Source: Aerococcaceae bacterium DSM 111176
GTDB lineage: Bacteria; Bacillota; Bacilli; Lactobacillales; Aerococcaceae
Assembly: GCA_015863215.1 (NCBI GenBank)
Contig: JACBXN010000012.1
Location: 62,001 to 126,000, forward strand
DNA length: 64,000 nucleotides
Direction: 5' to 3'
Part shown: piece by piece, positions 46,753-57,415 of the stretch
Position numbering within the stretch: position 1 is the stretch's first letter
Layout of the letters: each line of letters starts with the position of its first letter
Program-made: the position numbers and the translations under genes
The notes under the pieces: model-generated
What the model was told of the DNA's origin: nothing
The model's database searches: none
Seen by the model: only the letters and a program-made list of their open reading frames with translations

Positions 46753-47028
46753 ATGGCAAATAAAGCAGATTTAGTAGAAAAAGTAGCTGAAAAAACAAAT
46801 TTAACTAAGAAAGATGTTACAGCTACAGTTGAAGCATTATTCGAAACTATTCAAGAAACACTTGCGGAAGGTGAGCGCGTTCAAGTAATCGGTTTTGGTA
46901 CTTTTGAAGTACGTGACCGTGCTGCACGTAAAGGTCGTAACCCTCAAACAGGTGAAGAAATTCAAATCGCTGCTACTAAAGTTCCAGGATTCAAAGCTGG
47001 TAAACAATTAAAAGAAGCAGTTAAATAG
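46753..47028 (+). CDS. hup: DNA-binding protein HU
   Basis: Nucleoid protein that bends DNA, homodimer, 91 residues. Seen: N-terminal [46 protein letters not shown] with the Pro-containing beta arm, and [11 protein letters not shown]. Binding site AAGGAGG. Strong codon bias indicates abundant expression. Own promoter and terminator. Confidence 0.98.
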   Translation: MANKADLVEKVAEKTNLTKKDVTATVEALFETIQETLAEGERVQVIGFGTFEVRDRAARKGRNPQTGEEIQIAATKVPGFKAGKQLKEAVK

Positions 47029-47037
47029 TTAACATAG

Positions 47038-47060
47038 AGGCCTCATTCGAGGTCTTTTTT
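47038..47060 (+). terminator. hup terminator
   Basis: AGGCCTC / GAGGTCT 7-bp stem (one G-T), loop ATTC, then six T. Confidence 0.85.
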
Positions 47061-47142
47061 ATTTGGACCAAATTTTAATGAAAATGCTCCATCTGTCAGA
47101 AATCGCTTAAGAACAGGCATAGAAATAGTAAAAAAGCAAAAA

Positions 47143-47169
47143 TTAGCACTCTTATACAATGAGTGCTAA
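47143..47169. promoter_or_regulatory. CIRCE operator 1 (perfect) upstream of the hrcA promoter
   Basis: TTAGCACTC-N9-GAGTGCTAA, an exact match to the HrcA operator. TTTTTT follows directly, so as RNA it also forms a terminator-like hairpin. Confidence 0.97.
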
Positions 47170-47197
47170 TTTTTTTCGTGTTTTTAGGTGTAAAGTG

Positions 47198-47226
47198 TTG
47201 ACATCAATTGTTCTAGCATGTATACT
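47198..47226 (+). promoter_or_regulatory. hrcA-grpE-dnaK promoter
   Basis: Perfect TTGACA (47198-47203), 17-bp spacer, TATACT (47221-47226). Flanked by two CIRCE operators. Confidence 0.92.
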
Positions 47227-47236
47227 AATATCATAG

Positions 47237-47263
47237 TTAGCACTCAGGTATAGAAAGTGCTAA
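47237..47263. promoter_or_regulatory. CIRCE operator 2 downstream of the hrcA promoter
   Basis: TTAGCACTC-N9-AAGTGCTAA, one mismatch to consensus; it lies in the transcribed leader just before the hrcA ribosome binding site. Confidence 0.95.
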
Positions 47264-47281
47264 TTAGTGAGGTGAACAAAA

Positions 47282-48295
47282 ATGTTAACGTCCAGACAAG
47301 AACAGGTATTGGCGCTTATCATTCAACAATTTAATAAAACAGACGAACCTGTTGGTTCAAAGAGTTTACTTCAAAATAGCGATTTAAATGTTAGTTCAGC
47401 TACCATTCGAAATGATATGGCTGCTTTAGAAAAAGCGGGCTTTTTAAGGAAGTTACATACTTCCAGCGGGCGGGCACCTTCTTTGAAGGGCTATCGTCAT
47501 TATATCAGTCAATTAATTCAAAGGAAACGCAGTAACCATAAACTGGATATTGAGTTTGATAGCTTTGAAACGATTGTCAATGAAAAGACGAATAAACCGA
47601 TTCAAAAAGCGCATCTTGTTTCTGAATTAATGTCTTCGATTACTGGTTATACCACATTTGTGCTTGGCCAAAATGAAGAGGAGCAATATTTTGAACGATT
47701 TAGATTAGTTAAAGTAGATTCGAATCGATATATGGGGATTTTAATTACCCAAAATGGTGATGTGGGAAATCAATTATTTGAAATCAGCTCACCTATTGAT
47801 AGAGATACTTTAACAGTAGTTAACGAGCTAATAAATCGTGAATTATCCGGTTTAACTTTAAATGAAGCTTATCAGAGATTAAAGTTGACGATGCCACTTA
47901 TTTTACAAAGACATGTTGGCTATCAATATGATTTTTCGCCTTTAGTTGATAAAGCGCGAATGCAATTGATGGGGCATGATTATTTTGTCAGTGGTAAGGA
48001 ACATCTTTATCAGTTAATTGATCATTCAATGACACCTGAAGCGATTAGCTCATTAATGACTCTAATTGATGGGACCAGTCAGACCTATCAAGTGATAGAA
48101 CAAACACAAGAGGGTGTAGATGTTCTCTTTGGGTATGATCTATCACCCAATGTACTTGACAGTATAAATTTACTGACAGGGACATATCACTATGATAATC
48201 AGCGAATTACATTAGGTGTAATTGGTCCGATTACGATGGGATACTCTGATATTATCTTGTTATTAGATAAGGCAATTGAAAAGTTAGCCGATTAA
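47282..48295 (+). CDS. hrcA: Heat-inducible transcription repressor HrcA
   Basis: Represses chaperone genes by binding CIRCE, with activity assisted by chaperonin; 337 residues. Seen: N-terminal winged helix with TDEPVGSKSLLQNSDLNVSSATIRNDMAALEKAGFL (partner and DNA recognition helices) and HTSSGRAPSLKGYRHYI, then a GAF-like core. Heads the operon and autoregulates through the two CIRCE sites. Confidence 0.97.
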   Translation: MLTSRQEQVLALIIQQFNKTDEPVGSKSLLQNSDLNVSSATIRNDMAALEKAGFLRKLHTSSGRAPSLKGYRHYISQLIQRKRSNHKLDIEFDSFETIVNEKTNKPIQKAHLVSELMSSITGYTTFVLGQNEEEQYFERFRLVKVDSNRYMGILITQNGDVGNQLFEISSPIDRDTLTVVNELINRELSGLTLNEAYQRLKLTMPLILQRHVGYQYDFSPLVDKARMQLMGHDYFVSGKEHLYQLIDHSMTPEAISSLMTLIDGTSQTYQVIEQTQEGVDVLFGYDLSPNVLDSINLLTGTYHYDNQRITLGVIGPITMGYSDIILLLDKAIEKLAD

Positions 48296-48316
48296 ATAAA
48301 TGAAGGAGGGTGTCTA

Positions 48317-48868
48317 ATGGCAGAAAACGAACAGAACAATGTCGAAGAAGCAGACATCACTAATGAAGAAATAATTGAAGAAAACGTAGAATTAGAGGAA
48401 GAGATTTCATCTGAAGCTACGGAATTAGAAACTTTAACAAAGGAAAAAGATGAGTTGGAAGACCGAGTATTACGCTTAACAGCTGAAATTCAAAATATCC
48501 AACGTCGTAACACAAAAGAGCGTCAGGATGCGAGTAAATATCGTTCACAATCGCTAGCAACATCACTTCTAGATCCTTTAGATAACTTACAAAGAGCTTT
48601 AGATACTGAAGTAGCAAGTGAAGACGCAAAGAGCTTACATGCCGGTGTAGAAATGGTATTAAACCAAATTAACCGTGCTTTTGAAGAAGAGAAAATCACA
48701 GCGATTTATCCTTTAAATGAACCATTTGATCCAGAATTTCACCAAGCGGTGAGTATGATTCCTGGAGAGGAAGGTCAAGAAAGCCAATCAGTGGTTCAAG
48801 TACTTCAAAAAGGCTATGTATTAAATGATCGTGTAATTCGTCCAGCAATGGTTATTGTTGCTGAGTAA
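48317..48868 (+). CDS. grpE: Nucleotide exchange factor GrpE
   Basis: Releases ADP from DnaK; homodimer, 183 residues. Seen: an acidic disordered N-terminus (about 1-35), a long coiled coil (LETLTKEKDELEDRVLRLTAE), and the beta-domain signature PFDPEFHQAVSMIPG with VVQVLQKGYVLNDRVIRPAMVIV. Binding site AAGGAGGG. Confidence 0.97.
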   Translation: MAENEQNNVEEADITNEEIIEENVELEEEISSEATELETLTKEKDELEDRVLRLTAEIQNIQRRNTKERQDASKYRSQSLATSLLDPLDNLQRALDTEVASEDAKSLHAGVEMVLNQINRAFEEEKITAIYPLNEPFDPEFHQAVSMIPGEEGQESQSVVQVLQKGYVLNDRVIRPAMVIVAE

Positions 48869-48884
48869 AATAAATTTAATTTAA

Positions 48885-50720
<1,836 letters not shown>

Positions 50721-50744
50721 TCAAACGCCTTTGAGTAAAACATA

Positions 50745-50767
50745 GCCGAGGGGTATTCCCTTGGCTT
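50745..50767 (+). terminator. Weak hairpin after dnaK
   Basis: AGCCGAGGG / CCCTTGGCT stem around GTATT, followed only by TTGTTT; probably leaky, allowing partial readthrough to dnaJ. Confidence 0.55.
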
Positions 50768-50802
50768 TGTTTGATAAGAGAGAAATAAATTTAAGCTATA
50801 TA

Positions 50803-50832
50803 TTACTATTGTTTGAAAATCAGTGATATTAT
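50803..50832 (+). promoter_or_regulatory. Candidate dnaJ promoter
   Basis: Extended -10 TGaTATTAT (-10 at 50827-50832), with a weak -35 TTACTA and 18-bp spacer. No CIRCE nearby, so dnaJ may have partly separate control. Confidence 0.45.
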
Positions 50833-50882
50833 AGAATACATCGACATTAATAAATGTTTAACTTAAAAGAAGGAGGAGTTTG

Positions 50883-52043
50883 ATGGCTGGTAAACGCGAT
50901 TATTATGACGTCCTCGGCGTATCAAAAGATGCCTCAGAAGCTGAATTAAAGAAAGCATATCGTAAACTGTCTAAACAATATCATCCTGATATTAATCAGG
51001 AAGAAGGGGCAGAAGAGAAATTTAAAGAAGTTACTGAAGCATATGAAGTACTGAGTGACCAACAAAAACGTGCGGCATATGACCAATATGGTCATGCTTC
51101 GACAGATCCAAACTTCGGTGGTGGCGGCTTTGGCGGCGGCTTCGGAGGATTCGGTGGCGGAGGTTATTCTACAGGTGGCTTTGGCGACTTTGAAGATATT
51201 TTCAGTACATTCTTCGGTGGTGGCGGAGGGGCTTCAAGAAACCCTAACGCACCAAGACGTGGAGCGGATTTACAATACCGCATTAAAGTAACTTTTGATG
51301 AAGCAATCGCAGGTAAAGAAACTACCATTCGTTACAATCGTAAAACTGAATGTGCGACTTGTCATGGTTCAGGTGCTAAAGAAGGTACAGAACCAGTAAC
51401 TTGTTCAAAATGTTCAGGACGCGGAGCAGTTAATGTAGAACAAAACACACCATTTGGTCGTGTAATGACTCAAACAGTCTGTGATGTATGTCAAGGTACT
51501 GGTAAAGAAATCAAAGAGAAATGTGAAACGTGTCATGGATCAGGAATTACTGAAGAAGCACACTCTGTTAAAGTAAAAGTTCCAGCAGGTGTTGAAGATA
51601 ATCAACAAATGCGTCTGTCAGGACAAGGTGAAGCCGGAACAAATGGTGGACCTTATGGTGACTTATATATTGTCTTTGAAGTCGAAGAGAGTGATCTCTT
51701 TGACCGTGAGGGTACAGAGATTTTCTATGAATTACCAATTTCCTTTGCTCAAGCAGCATTAGGTGATGAAGTTTTAGTGCCAACTGTATCAGGTAAAGTA
51801 AAATTAAAAATCCCTGCAGGAGCGCAAACTGGAACGACATTCCGTATGCGTGGTAAAGGTGCGCCTTCAGTGAATGGAAATCGTATCGGTGACCAACATG
51901 TTACTGTGAAGGTAATTACACCAAACAAACTGTCATCAAGAGAACGTGAATTGTTTGAAGAGTTAGCTAAAGAATCAGGAGCTGACATTAAAGAACAACA
52001 GGATAAGGGTTTTTTCGGGAAAATGAAAGACATGTTTGATTAA
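50883..52043 (+). CDS. dnaJ: Molecular chaperone DnaJ (Hsp40)
   Basis: Co-chaperone that stimulates DnaK; 386 residues. Seen: J domain with [25 protein letters not shown] (HPD motif), a Gly/Phe-rich region (about 75-120), four CxxCxGxG zinc repeats ([32 protein letters not shown]), and C-terminal substrate-binding domains. Start ATG 50883 follows AAGGAGGAG; a TTG one codon earlier is less likely. Confidence 0.98.
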   Translation: MAGKRDYYDVLGVSKDASEAELKKAYRKLSKQYHPDINQEEGAEEKFKEVTEAYEVLSDQQKRAAYDQYGHASTDPNFGGGGFGGGFGGFGGGGYSTGGFGDFEDIFSTFFGGGGGASRNPNAPRRGADLQYRIKVTFDEAIAGKETTIRYNRKTECATCHGSGAKEGTEPVTCSKCSGRGAVNVEQNTPFGRVMTQTVCDVCQGTGKEIKEKCETCHGSGITEEAHSVKVKVPAGVEDNQQMRLSGQGEAGTNGGPYGDLYIVFEVEESDLFDREGTEIFYELPISFAQAALGDEVLVPTVSGKVKLKIPAGAQTGTTFRMRGKGAPSVNGNRIGDQHVTVKVITPNKLSSRERELFEELAKESGADIKEQQDKGFFGKMKDMFD

Positions 52044-52073
52044 TTCACAGTGCTAATAGTATGTAATAAAACG

Positions 52074-52102
52074 ACGACCTACAGCGATGTAGGTCGTTTT
52101 TA
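52074..52102 (+). terminator. dnaJ terminator with GNRA tetraloop
   Basis: ACGACCTACA / TGTAGGTCGT perfect 10-bp stem closed by GCGA, then TTTTT. Confidence 0.9.
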
Positions 52103-52142
52103 AGATATTTGGATAATATATTGAAAAAAGATTCAGTAATAT

Positions 52143-52171
52143 TTTCAATTTGAATGATTATTTGGTATTAT
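52143..52171 (+). promoter_or_regulatory. Candidate lepA promoter
   Basis: Extended -10 TGgTATTAT (-10 at 52166-52171); the -35 (TTTCAA, 17-bp spacer) is weak. Confidence 0.45.
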
Positions 52172-52214
52172 GAACTGTGAGTATTTTTAGATAGAGTTGA
52201 GGAAGTGAACGAAT

Positions 52215-54041
52215 TTGAATAAAGAACAAATGCGTGCGCGTCAAGAGAAAATTCGCAATTTTTCAATTATTGCACATATTGACCATGGTAAATCGACATT
52301 AGCTGACCGTATTTTACAGAGTACCCATACTGTAGAAGATCGAGTGATGAAAAATCAGCTATTAGATTCGATGGATCTTGAACGTGAGCGTGGAATTACA
52401 ATTAAATTGAATGCCGTTGAGGTAGCGTATAAAGCAAAAGATGGAGAAGATTATATTCTTCACTTGATAGATACACCAGGACACGTCGACTTCACTTACG
52501 AGGTTTCTCGTTCGTTAGCAGCGTGTGAAGGAGCTATTTTAGTTGTGGATGCGGCTCAAGGTATTGAAGCACAGACATTAGCGAATGTTTATTTAGCACT
52601 TGATAATGATTTAGAAATCTTACCAGTGATTAATAAAATTGACTTACCTGCAGCAGATCCGGAACGTGTTCAACAAGATATTGAGGATATAATTGGATTA
52701 GATGCTTCTGAAGCAGTTCATGCCTCTGCAAAAGCAGGTATTGGGATTGATGAAATTTTAGAGCAAATTGTCGAGAAAGTACCAGCTCCGACCGGTGATA
52801 TTGACAATCCATTACAAGCATTAATATTTGACTCAGCCTATGATAATTATCGTGGTGTCGTTCTAAATGTCCGTATTATGGACGGGATGGTTAAACCAGG
52901 CGACGAAATTATGATGATGAGTAATGGCTCAAAATATGAAGTACTGGAAGTGGGAGTGTTCTCACCAGAAGCAATGCCCCGTGAACACTTGATGGTTGGT
53001 GACGTTGGTTATATTACAGCAGGAATTAAAAATATCCAAAATACGCGTGTTGGTGATACAATCACTCATGCTAATAACCCAACAGCAGAACCATTAGAGG
53101 GTTACCGTCAATTAAATCCTATGGTCTTTGCTGGATTATACCCAGTAGATTCTTCGGATTATAACGATCTTCGTGAGGCACTAGAGCGTCTTCAATTAAA
53201 TGATGCTTCCCTACAATTTGAAGCAGAGACATCTCAAGCATTAGGTTTTGGATTCCGTACTGGATTTTTAGGACTATTACATATGGATGTTATTCAAGAG
53301 CGTCTAGAACGTGAGTTTAATTTAGATTTAATTATGACTGCACCTTCAGTTATTTATGAAGTTGAAAAAACTGACGGTGAAAAACTCCGTATTGATAATC
53401 CATCAGAGATGCCTGATGCAACTGAAGTTGATAAAGTATTAGAACCTTACGTAAAAGCTGAAATTATGGTACCAAGTGACTATGTTGGTGCGGTTATGGA
53501 ACTGTGTGAACGTAAACGTGGTAATTTTGTGACAATGGACTATTTAGATGAATACCGTGTTAATGTCATTTACGAATTACCAATGGCAGAAATTGTTTTT
53601 GATTTCTTTGATAAACTAAAATCAAATACAAAGGGATACGCATCACTTGATTACGAAGTAATTGGATACCAACAATCAAACTTAGTGAAATTAGATATTT
53701 TACTTAATAATGATGCAATCGATGCATTCTCAACGATTGTTCACCGTGATTTTGCTTATGAACGCGGTCGTGCACTAGCAAGTAAGTTAAAAGAAATTAT
53801 TCCACGTCAAATGTTTGAAGTGCCTGTTCAAGCTGCAATTGGGAACAAAATTATTGCTCGTACTACGATTAAAGCTTACCGTAAAGACGTAACGGCTAAA
53901 CTATACGGTGGTGACGTTTCACGTCGTAAGAAATTATTAGAGAAACAAAAACAAGGTAAAAAACGTATGAAATCTGTTGGTAGTGTGGAAATTCCACAAG
54001 AAGCCTTTATGGCAGTTCTGTCAATGGACGAAGATGATTAA
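52215..54041 (+). CDS. lepA: Elongation factor 4 (LepA)
   Basis: Translational GTPase acting in initiation or back-translocation; 608 residues. Seen: [19 protein letters not shown] (G1), RERGITIK (switch I), [16 protein letters not shown] (G3), NKIDLP (G4), EF-G-like domains and the LepA-specific C-terminal domain with [25 protein letters not shown] (split for reading as the AKxYGGDxxRRKKLL motif). The start is TTG at 52215; homologues begin with MNKEEM-like residues, which fits, although an ATG at 52230 is an alternative. Own terminator. Confidence 0.96.
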   Translation: MNKEQMRARQEKIRNFSIIAHIDHGKSTLADRILQSTHTVEDRVMKNQLLDSMDLERERGITIKLNAVEVAYKAKDGEDYILHLIDTPGHVDFTYEVSRSLAACEGAILVVDAAQGIEAQTLANVYLALDNDLEILPVINKIDLPAADPERVQQDIEDIIGLDASEAVHASAKAGIGIDEILEQIVEKVPAPTGDIDNPLQALIFDSAYDNYRGVVLNVRIMDGMVKPGDEIMMMSNGSKYEVLEVGVFSPEAMPREHLMVGDVGYITAGIKNIQNTRVGDTITHANNPTAEPLEGYRQLNPMVFAGLYPVDSSDYNDLREALERLQLNDASLQFEAETSQALGFGFRTGFLGLLHMDVIQERLEREFNLDLIMTAPSVIYEVEKTDGEKLRIDNPSEMPDATEVDKVLEPYVKAEIMVPSDYVGAVMELCERKRGNFVTMDYLDEYRVNVIYELPMAEIVFDFFDKLKSNTKGYASLDYEVIGYQQSNLVKLDILLNNDAIDAFSTIVHRDFAYERGRALASKLKEIIPRQMFEVPVQAAIGNKIIARTTIKAYRKDVTAKLYGGDVSRRKKLLEKQKQGKKRMKSVGSVEIPQEAFMAVLSMDEDD

Positions 54042-54049
54042 AAATCACT

Positions 54050-54082
54050 AAAGAGTTAATGTCTGACATTAGCTCTTTTTTT
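54050..54082 (+). terminator. lepA terminator
   Basis: AAAGAGTTAATGT / ACATTAGCTCTTT 13-bp stem (one G-T) with a 3-base loop, then T run. Confidence 0.85.
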
Positions 54083-54259
54083 ATAACCTAAATGTAACTA
54101 TATCGCGAATTAGACTCCAAAATACTATAAGTAAGCGAATAGTTAAAGGTTTTGAATGCGTGAACAAGGTTGTAAATTCAAGCTTTCAGAGTGCTTTCTT
54201 TTGCCATCATTTATACTTTGTGCAATAATGGAATTAATAAACTGAAAGGAAGATGTATA

Positions 54260-55432
54260 ATGAAAAAGTTTAGCAAATGGCTATCAGCAATCGTTTTAGC
54301 ATTTTTATTTTTATCTAGCACTTTATCAGTAGGCGCTCAAGCTGATTGGGGGACTGTTTTACAGAATATCAATGAAGCAAGTCAAACAGTACAATCAATG
54401 TCAGGAACTGGAGATTTATCATTTAATGTAACAGCTGAAGGGGAAGAACAAGCATCTGGTCAATTCGCATTAGATTTCAGATATAATGTTGATCCTCGTT
54501 TTAGTGGTGATGTATCATTAGATGGTACAACTTCGTTTGCTGTTCCAGAATATGATGATGAGTGGAACGTTGTAGCAACTAATATGGAAGAGGAAGCAGT
54601 ACAAGTTTCTGCAACAATTCTTGAAGGAATTGTTTATGCCTTTGATGGTTCTACTTGGACAGTTGAAGAATTAGGTGAAACAGAATACGAAGTTTCTGAA
54701 GAAATTCACACAGCTGTTAATGAAGCTGCCGCAAACCAAACGGAAGTAACAGAAGATATGGTTGCTTTCTATGAGAAATACTTCGATTTATCTGAAACAG
54801 ATACAGATTATGTCTTTGCATTAAAACCAGATATTAATACAGATGAATTATGGGCTGACTTACAAGAAGTTTCTGGTGAAGACTTAGAATCAATCAAACA
54901 AACAGCAATTGATGAATCGATTGCAAGCATGGAAGAATCAACAGGTCAACCTGTACCTGAAGAAGAACGTGCAATGTTTGAACAAATGTACGATCAATCA
55001 TTTGATTTAGGATTAAGCTTATTACAAAACTTAACGATTTCTTATAATAAAGACAATTATATGATTTCAGCAATTTCATTTGATTTAGATATTTCAGCAG
55101 AAGATATCGCTGGATTATACGGTGAAGATGTGAATGCAGAAGATTTAGGACAATTCCAAATTACTGCTGCATTAAACTTAGCATTTGCTGACCATGGTCA
55201 AACATTTGATATTCAAGTTCCAGCGGATGCACCAACATTTACTGAATCAACAGAAGAATCATCAGCTGTGTCTGAAGAAATTACAGATCCAGAGCCAGAA
55301 GAAAGTTCTGAAACAACAACTGAGGAAACAACTGAAACAGAATCAGCACCAGAATCAAGTTCTGATGAGTCAGGAGCAAATGGTCCTGCAGGAGCAGATT
55401 TATTTAACCCATCAGATGATTCAGAAGAGTAA
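54260..55432 (+). CDS. Secreted protein of unknown function with acidic Ser/Thr/Glu tail
   Basis: Protein of 390 residues, not recognised with certainty. Seen: a classical signal peptide (1-28, MKKFSKW then a hydrophobic core, cleavage after AQA); no lipobox cysteine and no LPxTG. The mature body (29-325) is acidic, has no cysteine, and alternates beta-type segments (GDLSFNVTAEGEEQASGQFALDF), resembling LolA/DUF6612-like extracytoplasmic domains; this is only a suggestion. The tail (about 328-390) is low complexity, rich in Ser, Glu and Thr, ending NPSDDSEE. Start 54260 follows AAAGGAAG; the frame extends to 54191 without support. Monocistronic, between lepA and the TPR gene. Confidence 0.8.
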   Translation: MKKFSKWLSAIVLAFLFLSSTLSVGAQADWGTVLQNINEASQTVQSMSGTGDLSFNVTAEGEEQASGQFALDFRYNVDPRFSGDVSLDGTTSFAVPEYDDEWNVVATNMEEEAVQVSATILEGIVYAFDGSTWTVEELGETEYEVSEEIHTAVNEAAANQTEVTEDMVAFYEKYFDLSETDTDYVFALKPDINTDELWADLQEVSGEDLESIKQTAIDESIASMEESTGQPVPEEERAMFEQMYDQSFDLGLSLLQNLTISYNKDNYMISAISFDLDISAEDIAGLYGEDVNAEDLGQFQITAALNLAFADHGQTFDIQVPADAPTFTESTEESSAVSEEITDPEPEESSETTTEETTETESAPESSSDESGANGPAGADLFNPSDDSEE

Positions 55433-55452
55433 TTGAATTAAATAATTAGAAT

Positions 55453-55480
55453 AAAGAGCCGGCTAGTCTGGCTCTTTTTT
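55453..55480 (+). terminator. Terminator of the secreted protein gene
   Basis: AAAGAGCC / GGCTCTTT stem, loop GGCTAGTCT, then a T run. Confidence 0.8.
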
Positions 55481-55538
55481 GATTGGACAGCTCTTTTTAT
55501 AGATTGTAGAATACTTTTTGAAATTTCAATGTAGATAC

Positions 55539-55567
55539 TTTGGCGCATAGCTGATTCATGTTATAAT
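55539..55567 (+). promoter_or_regulatory. Promoter of the TPR-ypiB-cca-dinG unit
   Basis: TTTGGC, 17-bp spacer, extended -10 TGtTATAAT (-10 at 55562-55567). Confidence 0.6.
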
Positions 55568-55590
55568 ATCATCAATGAGGAGGGCTGATT

Positions 55591-56883
55591 TTGGATAATA
55601 TATTAGTAGAAAACTATCAAGAAGAATCAAATGAAGAGATTAAACAATCGATGGTTGAAGAATGGATGAATGAAGCCCATTATAACGAGCAAAGATACGA
55701 ACAATTAATCGGCTTTGCTGATTTTTATTTTTCTTTAGGATATCAAGAATTTGCCTTAATGATCTACTTAAGATTACAAACAATCGAACCAGGGCATCAT
55801 ATTGTATACCGAATTGCGAAAACTTATGCTCATGTTTACGAGTATGAAGAAGCATTAAAATGGTTCAACTTACTACCTGAGGAAAATCAATCTAAGGAAA
55901 TAGTAATGGAACAGATTGATTGGTTACTTGAATTGGATCAACAAGAAATAGCGCGCGACCGCTTAACAAAATTGATTCAAGATGAACCGACTTTTGGTCC
56001 GCCGTATTTTAAATTATCAACCTTACATGAAATGGCGGGGGATTTAACAAGGGCAATTTACTTTGTTCAAGCTGTTTATGACTATTTTACAGATGATGCT
56101 GAGAGACATTTAGCCAGGCAACAATTAATTCAATTGAAATTGCAACAAGAACAAATTGAATTAAAAGATATTCGACAACTATTACTAGATGAAACATTAC
56201 CTCTTAGAGATAGTATGGATTACTTCTTGTTAGCAAAGATGTATCAATTAGCTAATGAAACGGATAAAGCCATCGAGGCAAGTCAAAAGTCAATCGAATT
56301 AGACCCTGATAACAGTTCAGCTGGTTTATTACTAGTGGAATTAACTGGCGAGGGGACAAATGATCAATTTGAAGAATCACTGCAATGGTTTGAAGAAAAG
56401 ATTCCAGAGAGTGAAATGTCACCCATTGAAATTGCTGAAATGGCGCAGTCGAATCAACAATTAGATTTAGAAATGGTCCAACGCTTAGAAGGGTACTTTG
56501 CCTACACATCGGATGTTGAAGAGCAGTACCGTATTGTTTCACTCGTATTAAATTATTATATCGATACAGGTGACATCGAGGCATTTGAATCATTTTTAAA
56601 TAATCAAGCATTGGCATATTTTATGGAAGAGGAACTAGGGTATTTTATCGGGAAAAATAAGTATGCTACTCACAACTATGATGAAGCGATTGATTATTTT
56701 GAAGCTGCATTAGATTATTTGGTACCTGAAATAGATTTAGTTGAATTACTTGTTAAGTCATTAGAAAAAGCAGGAGAACGTAAAGCTGCCTATGACTTAG
56801 CAGAGAAATATCAAGACAGTGATTATCAAACAAATTATATTCAGGAAATACTTGAAGGAGATAATAATGAGTTCATTGAATGA
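55591..56883 (+). CDS. ypiA: Tetratricopeptide repeat protein (YpiA-like)
   Basis: All-helical repeat protein of 430 residues, probably a protein-protein scaffold in the cytoplasm. Seen: repeated 34-residue helix pairs such as FADFYFSLGYQEFALMIYLRL, YEEALKWFNLLP, AGDLTRAIYFVQ, NETDKAIEASQKSIELDPDN and HNYDEAIDYFEAALDYL. No signal peptide or membrane segment. The start is TTG at 55591 behind GAGGAGGG. Assignment to YpiA comes from the repeat architecture and from ypiB following directly; the genes overlap by 17 bases. Molecular role unknown. Confidence 0.85.
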   Translation: MDNILVENYQEESNEEIKQSMVEEWMNEAHYNEQRYEQLIGFADFYFSLGYQEFALMIYLRLQTIEPGHHIVYRIAKTYAHVYEYEEALKWFNLLPEENQSKEIVMEQIDWLLELDQQEIARDRLTKLIQDEPTFGPPYFKLSTLHEMAGDLTRAIYFVQAVYDYFTDDAERHLARQQLIQLKLQQEQIELKDIRQLLLDETLPLRDSMDYFLLAKMYQLANETDKAIEASQKSIELDPDNSSAGLLLVELTGEGTNDQFEESLQWFEEKIPESEMSPIEIAEMAQSNQQLDLEMVQRLEGYFAYTSDVEEQYRIVSLVLNYYIDTGDIEAFESFLNNQALAYFMEEELGYFIGKNKYATHNYDEAIDYFEAALDYLVPEIDLVELLVKSLEKAGERKAAYDLAEKYQDSDYQTNYIQEILEGDNNEFIE

Positions 56884-57415
56884 TTTAAAACGTGAGTTCA
56901 TCCGTCGTATCCTTGATAAGTATCGACACGATGACCGAGGAATTAATTATTTATTAAAATTCATATTAGAGCATGATGAACTGTTAAATAATATAGAATT
57001 CACGCATCAGAGTAATTACGCTCCGCGAGGTCTCTATATTTCATTTTTGCTTGATGGAGAACAGCCATTTGTCTATTTTAAGAATGAATTGGCCTACTTT
57101 TATCAAGAGCAAGCATTCCATGACTTACGTCTGCACCAGCAGGAAAAGTATTACATCGAAATTGTATTACCTGAACGTGATTTAGATGACTTACATAGTC
57201 AATTAATCGTTGAAAATCCATACTCACCTGATTATATTGATTATCAAAATCAAATGGATTCTTATTTAGATCATTTGACCGAAAGTGTCTATATACATAA
57301 ATTAGAACAACAAATTAATGAAGCGCTAGATACCCAAGATTTTGCCCGTATGGATGAATTAGTTCTGGACCTAGAGCGTTACAGAGGAGAAGTAAATGAT
57401 TATCGAACTAAATAA
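56867..57415 (+). CDS. ypiB: YpiB family protein (UPF0302)
   Basis: Conserved Firmicutes protein of 182 residues, biochemical function unclear. Seen: LKREFIRRILDKYRHDDRGINYLLKFIL near the N-terminus, then GLYISFLLDGEQPFVYFKN, and a helical C-terminal half with YIDYQNQMDSYLDHLTE and LEQQINEALDTQDFARM. Start 56867 is inside the end of the TPR gene and follows GAAGGAG. Its own end overlaps cca by 20 bases; the TPR-ypiB pairing matches the B. subtilis ypiA-ypiB order. Confidence 0.88.
   Translation: MSSLNDLKREFIRRILDKYRHDDRGINYLLKFILEHDELLNNIEFTHQSNYAPRGLYISFLLDGEQPFVYFKNELAYFYQEQAFHDLRLHQQEKYYIEIVLPERDLDDLHSQLIVENPYSPDYIDYQNQMDSYLDHLTESVYIHKLEQQINEALDTQDFARMDELVLDLERYRGEVNDYRTK

Noticed and set aside
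52049-52057. CIRCE-like half site CAGTGCTAA after dnaJ
   Set aside because: No matching TTAGCACTC arm at the proper distance; probably chance.
55185-55436. Gln/Lys-rich 83-residue frame overlapping the 3' end of the secreted protein gene
   Set aside because: Frame shadow of the low-complexity Ser/Glu/Thr tail; no ribosome binding site.
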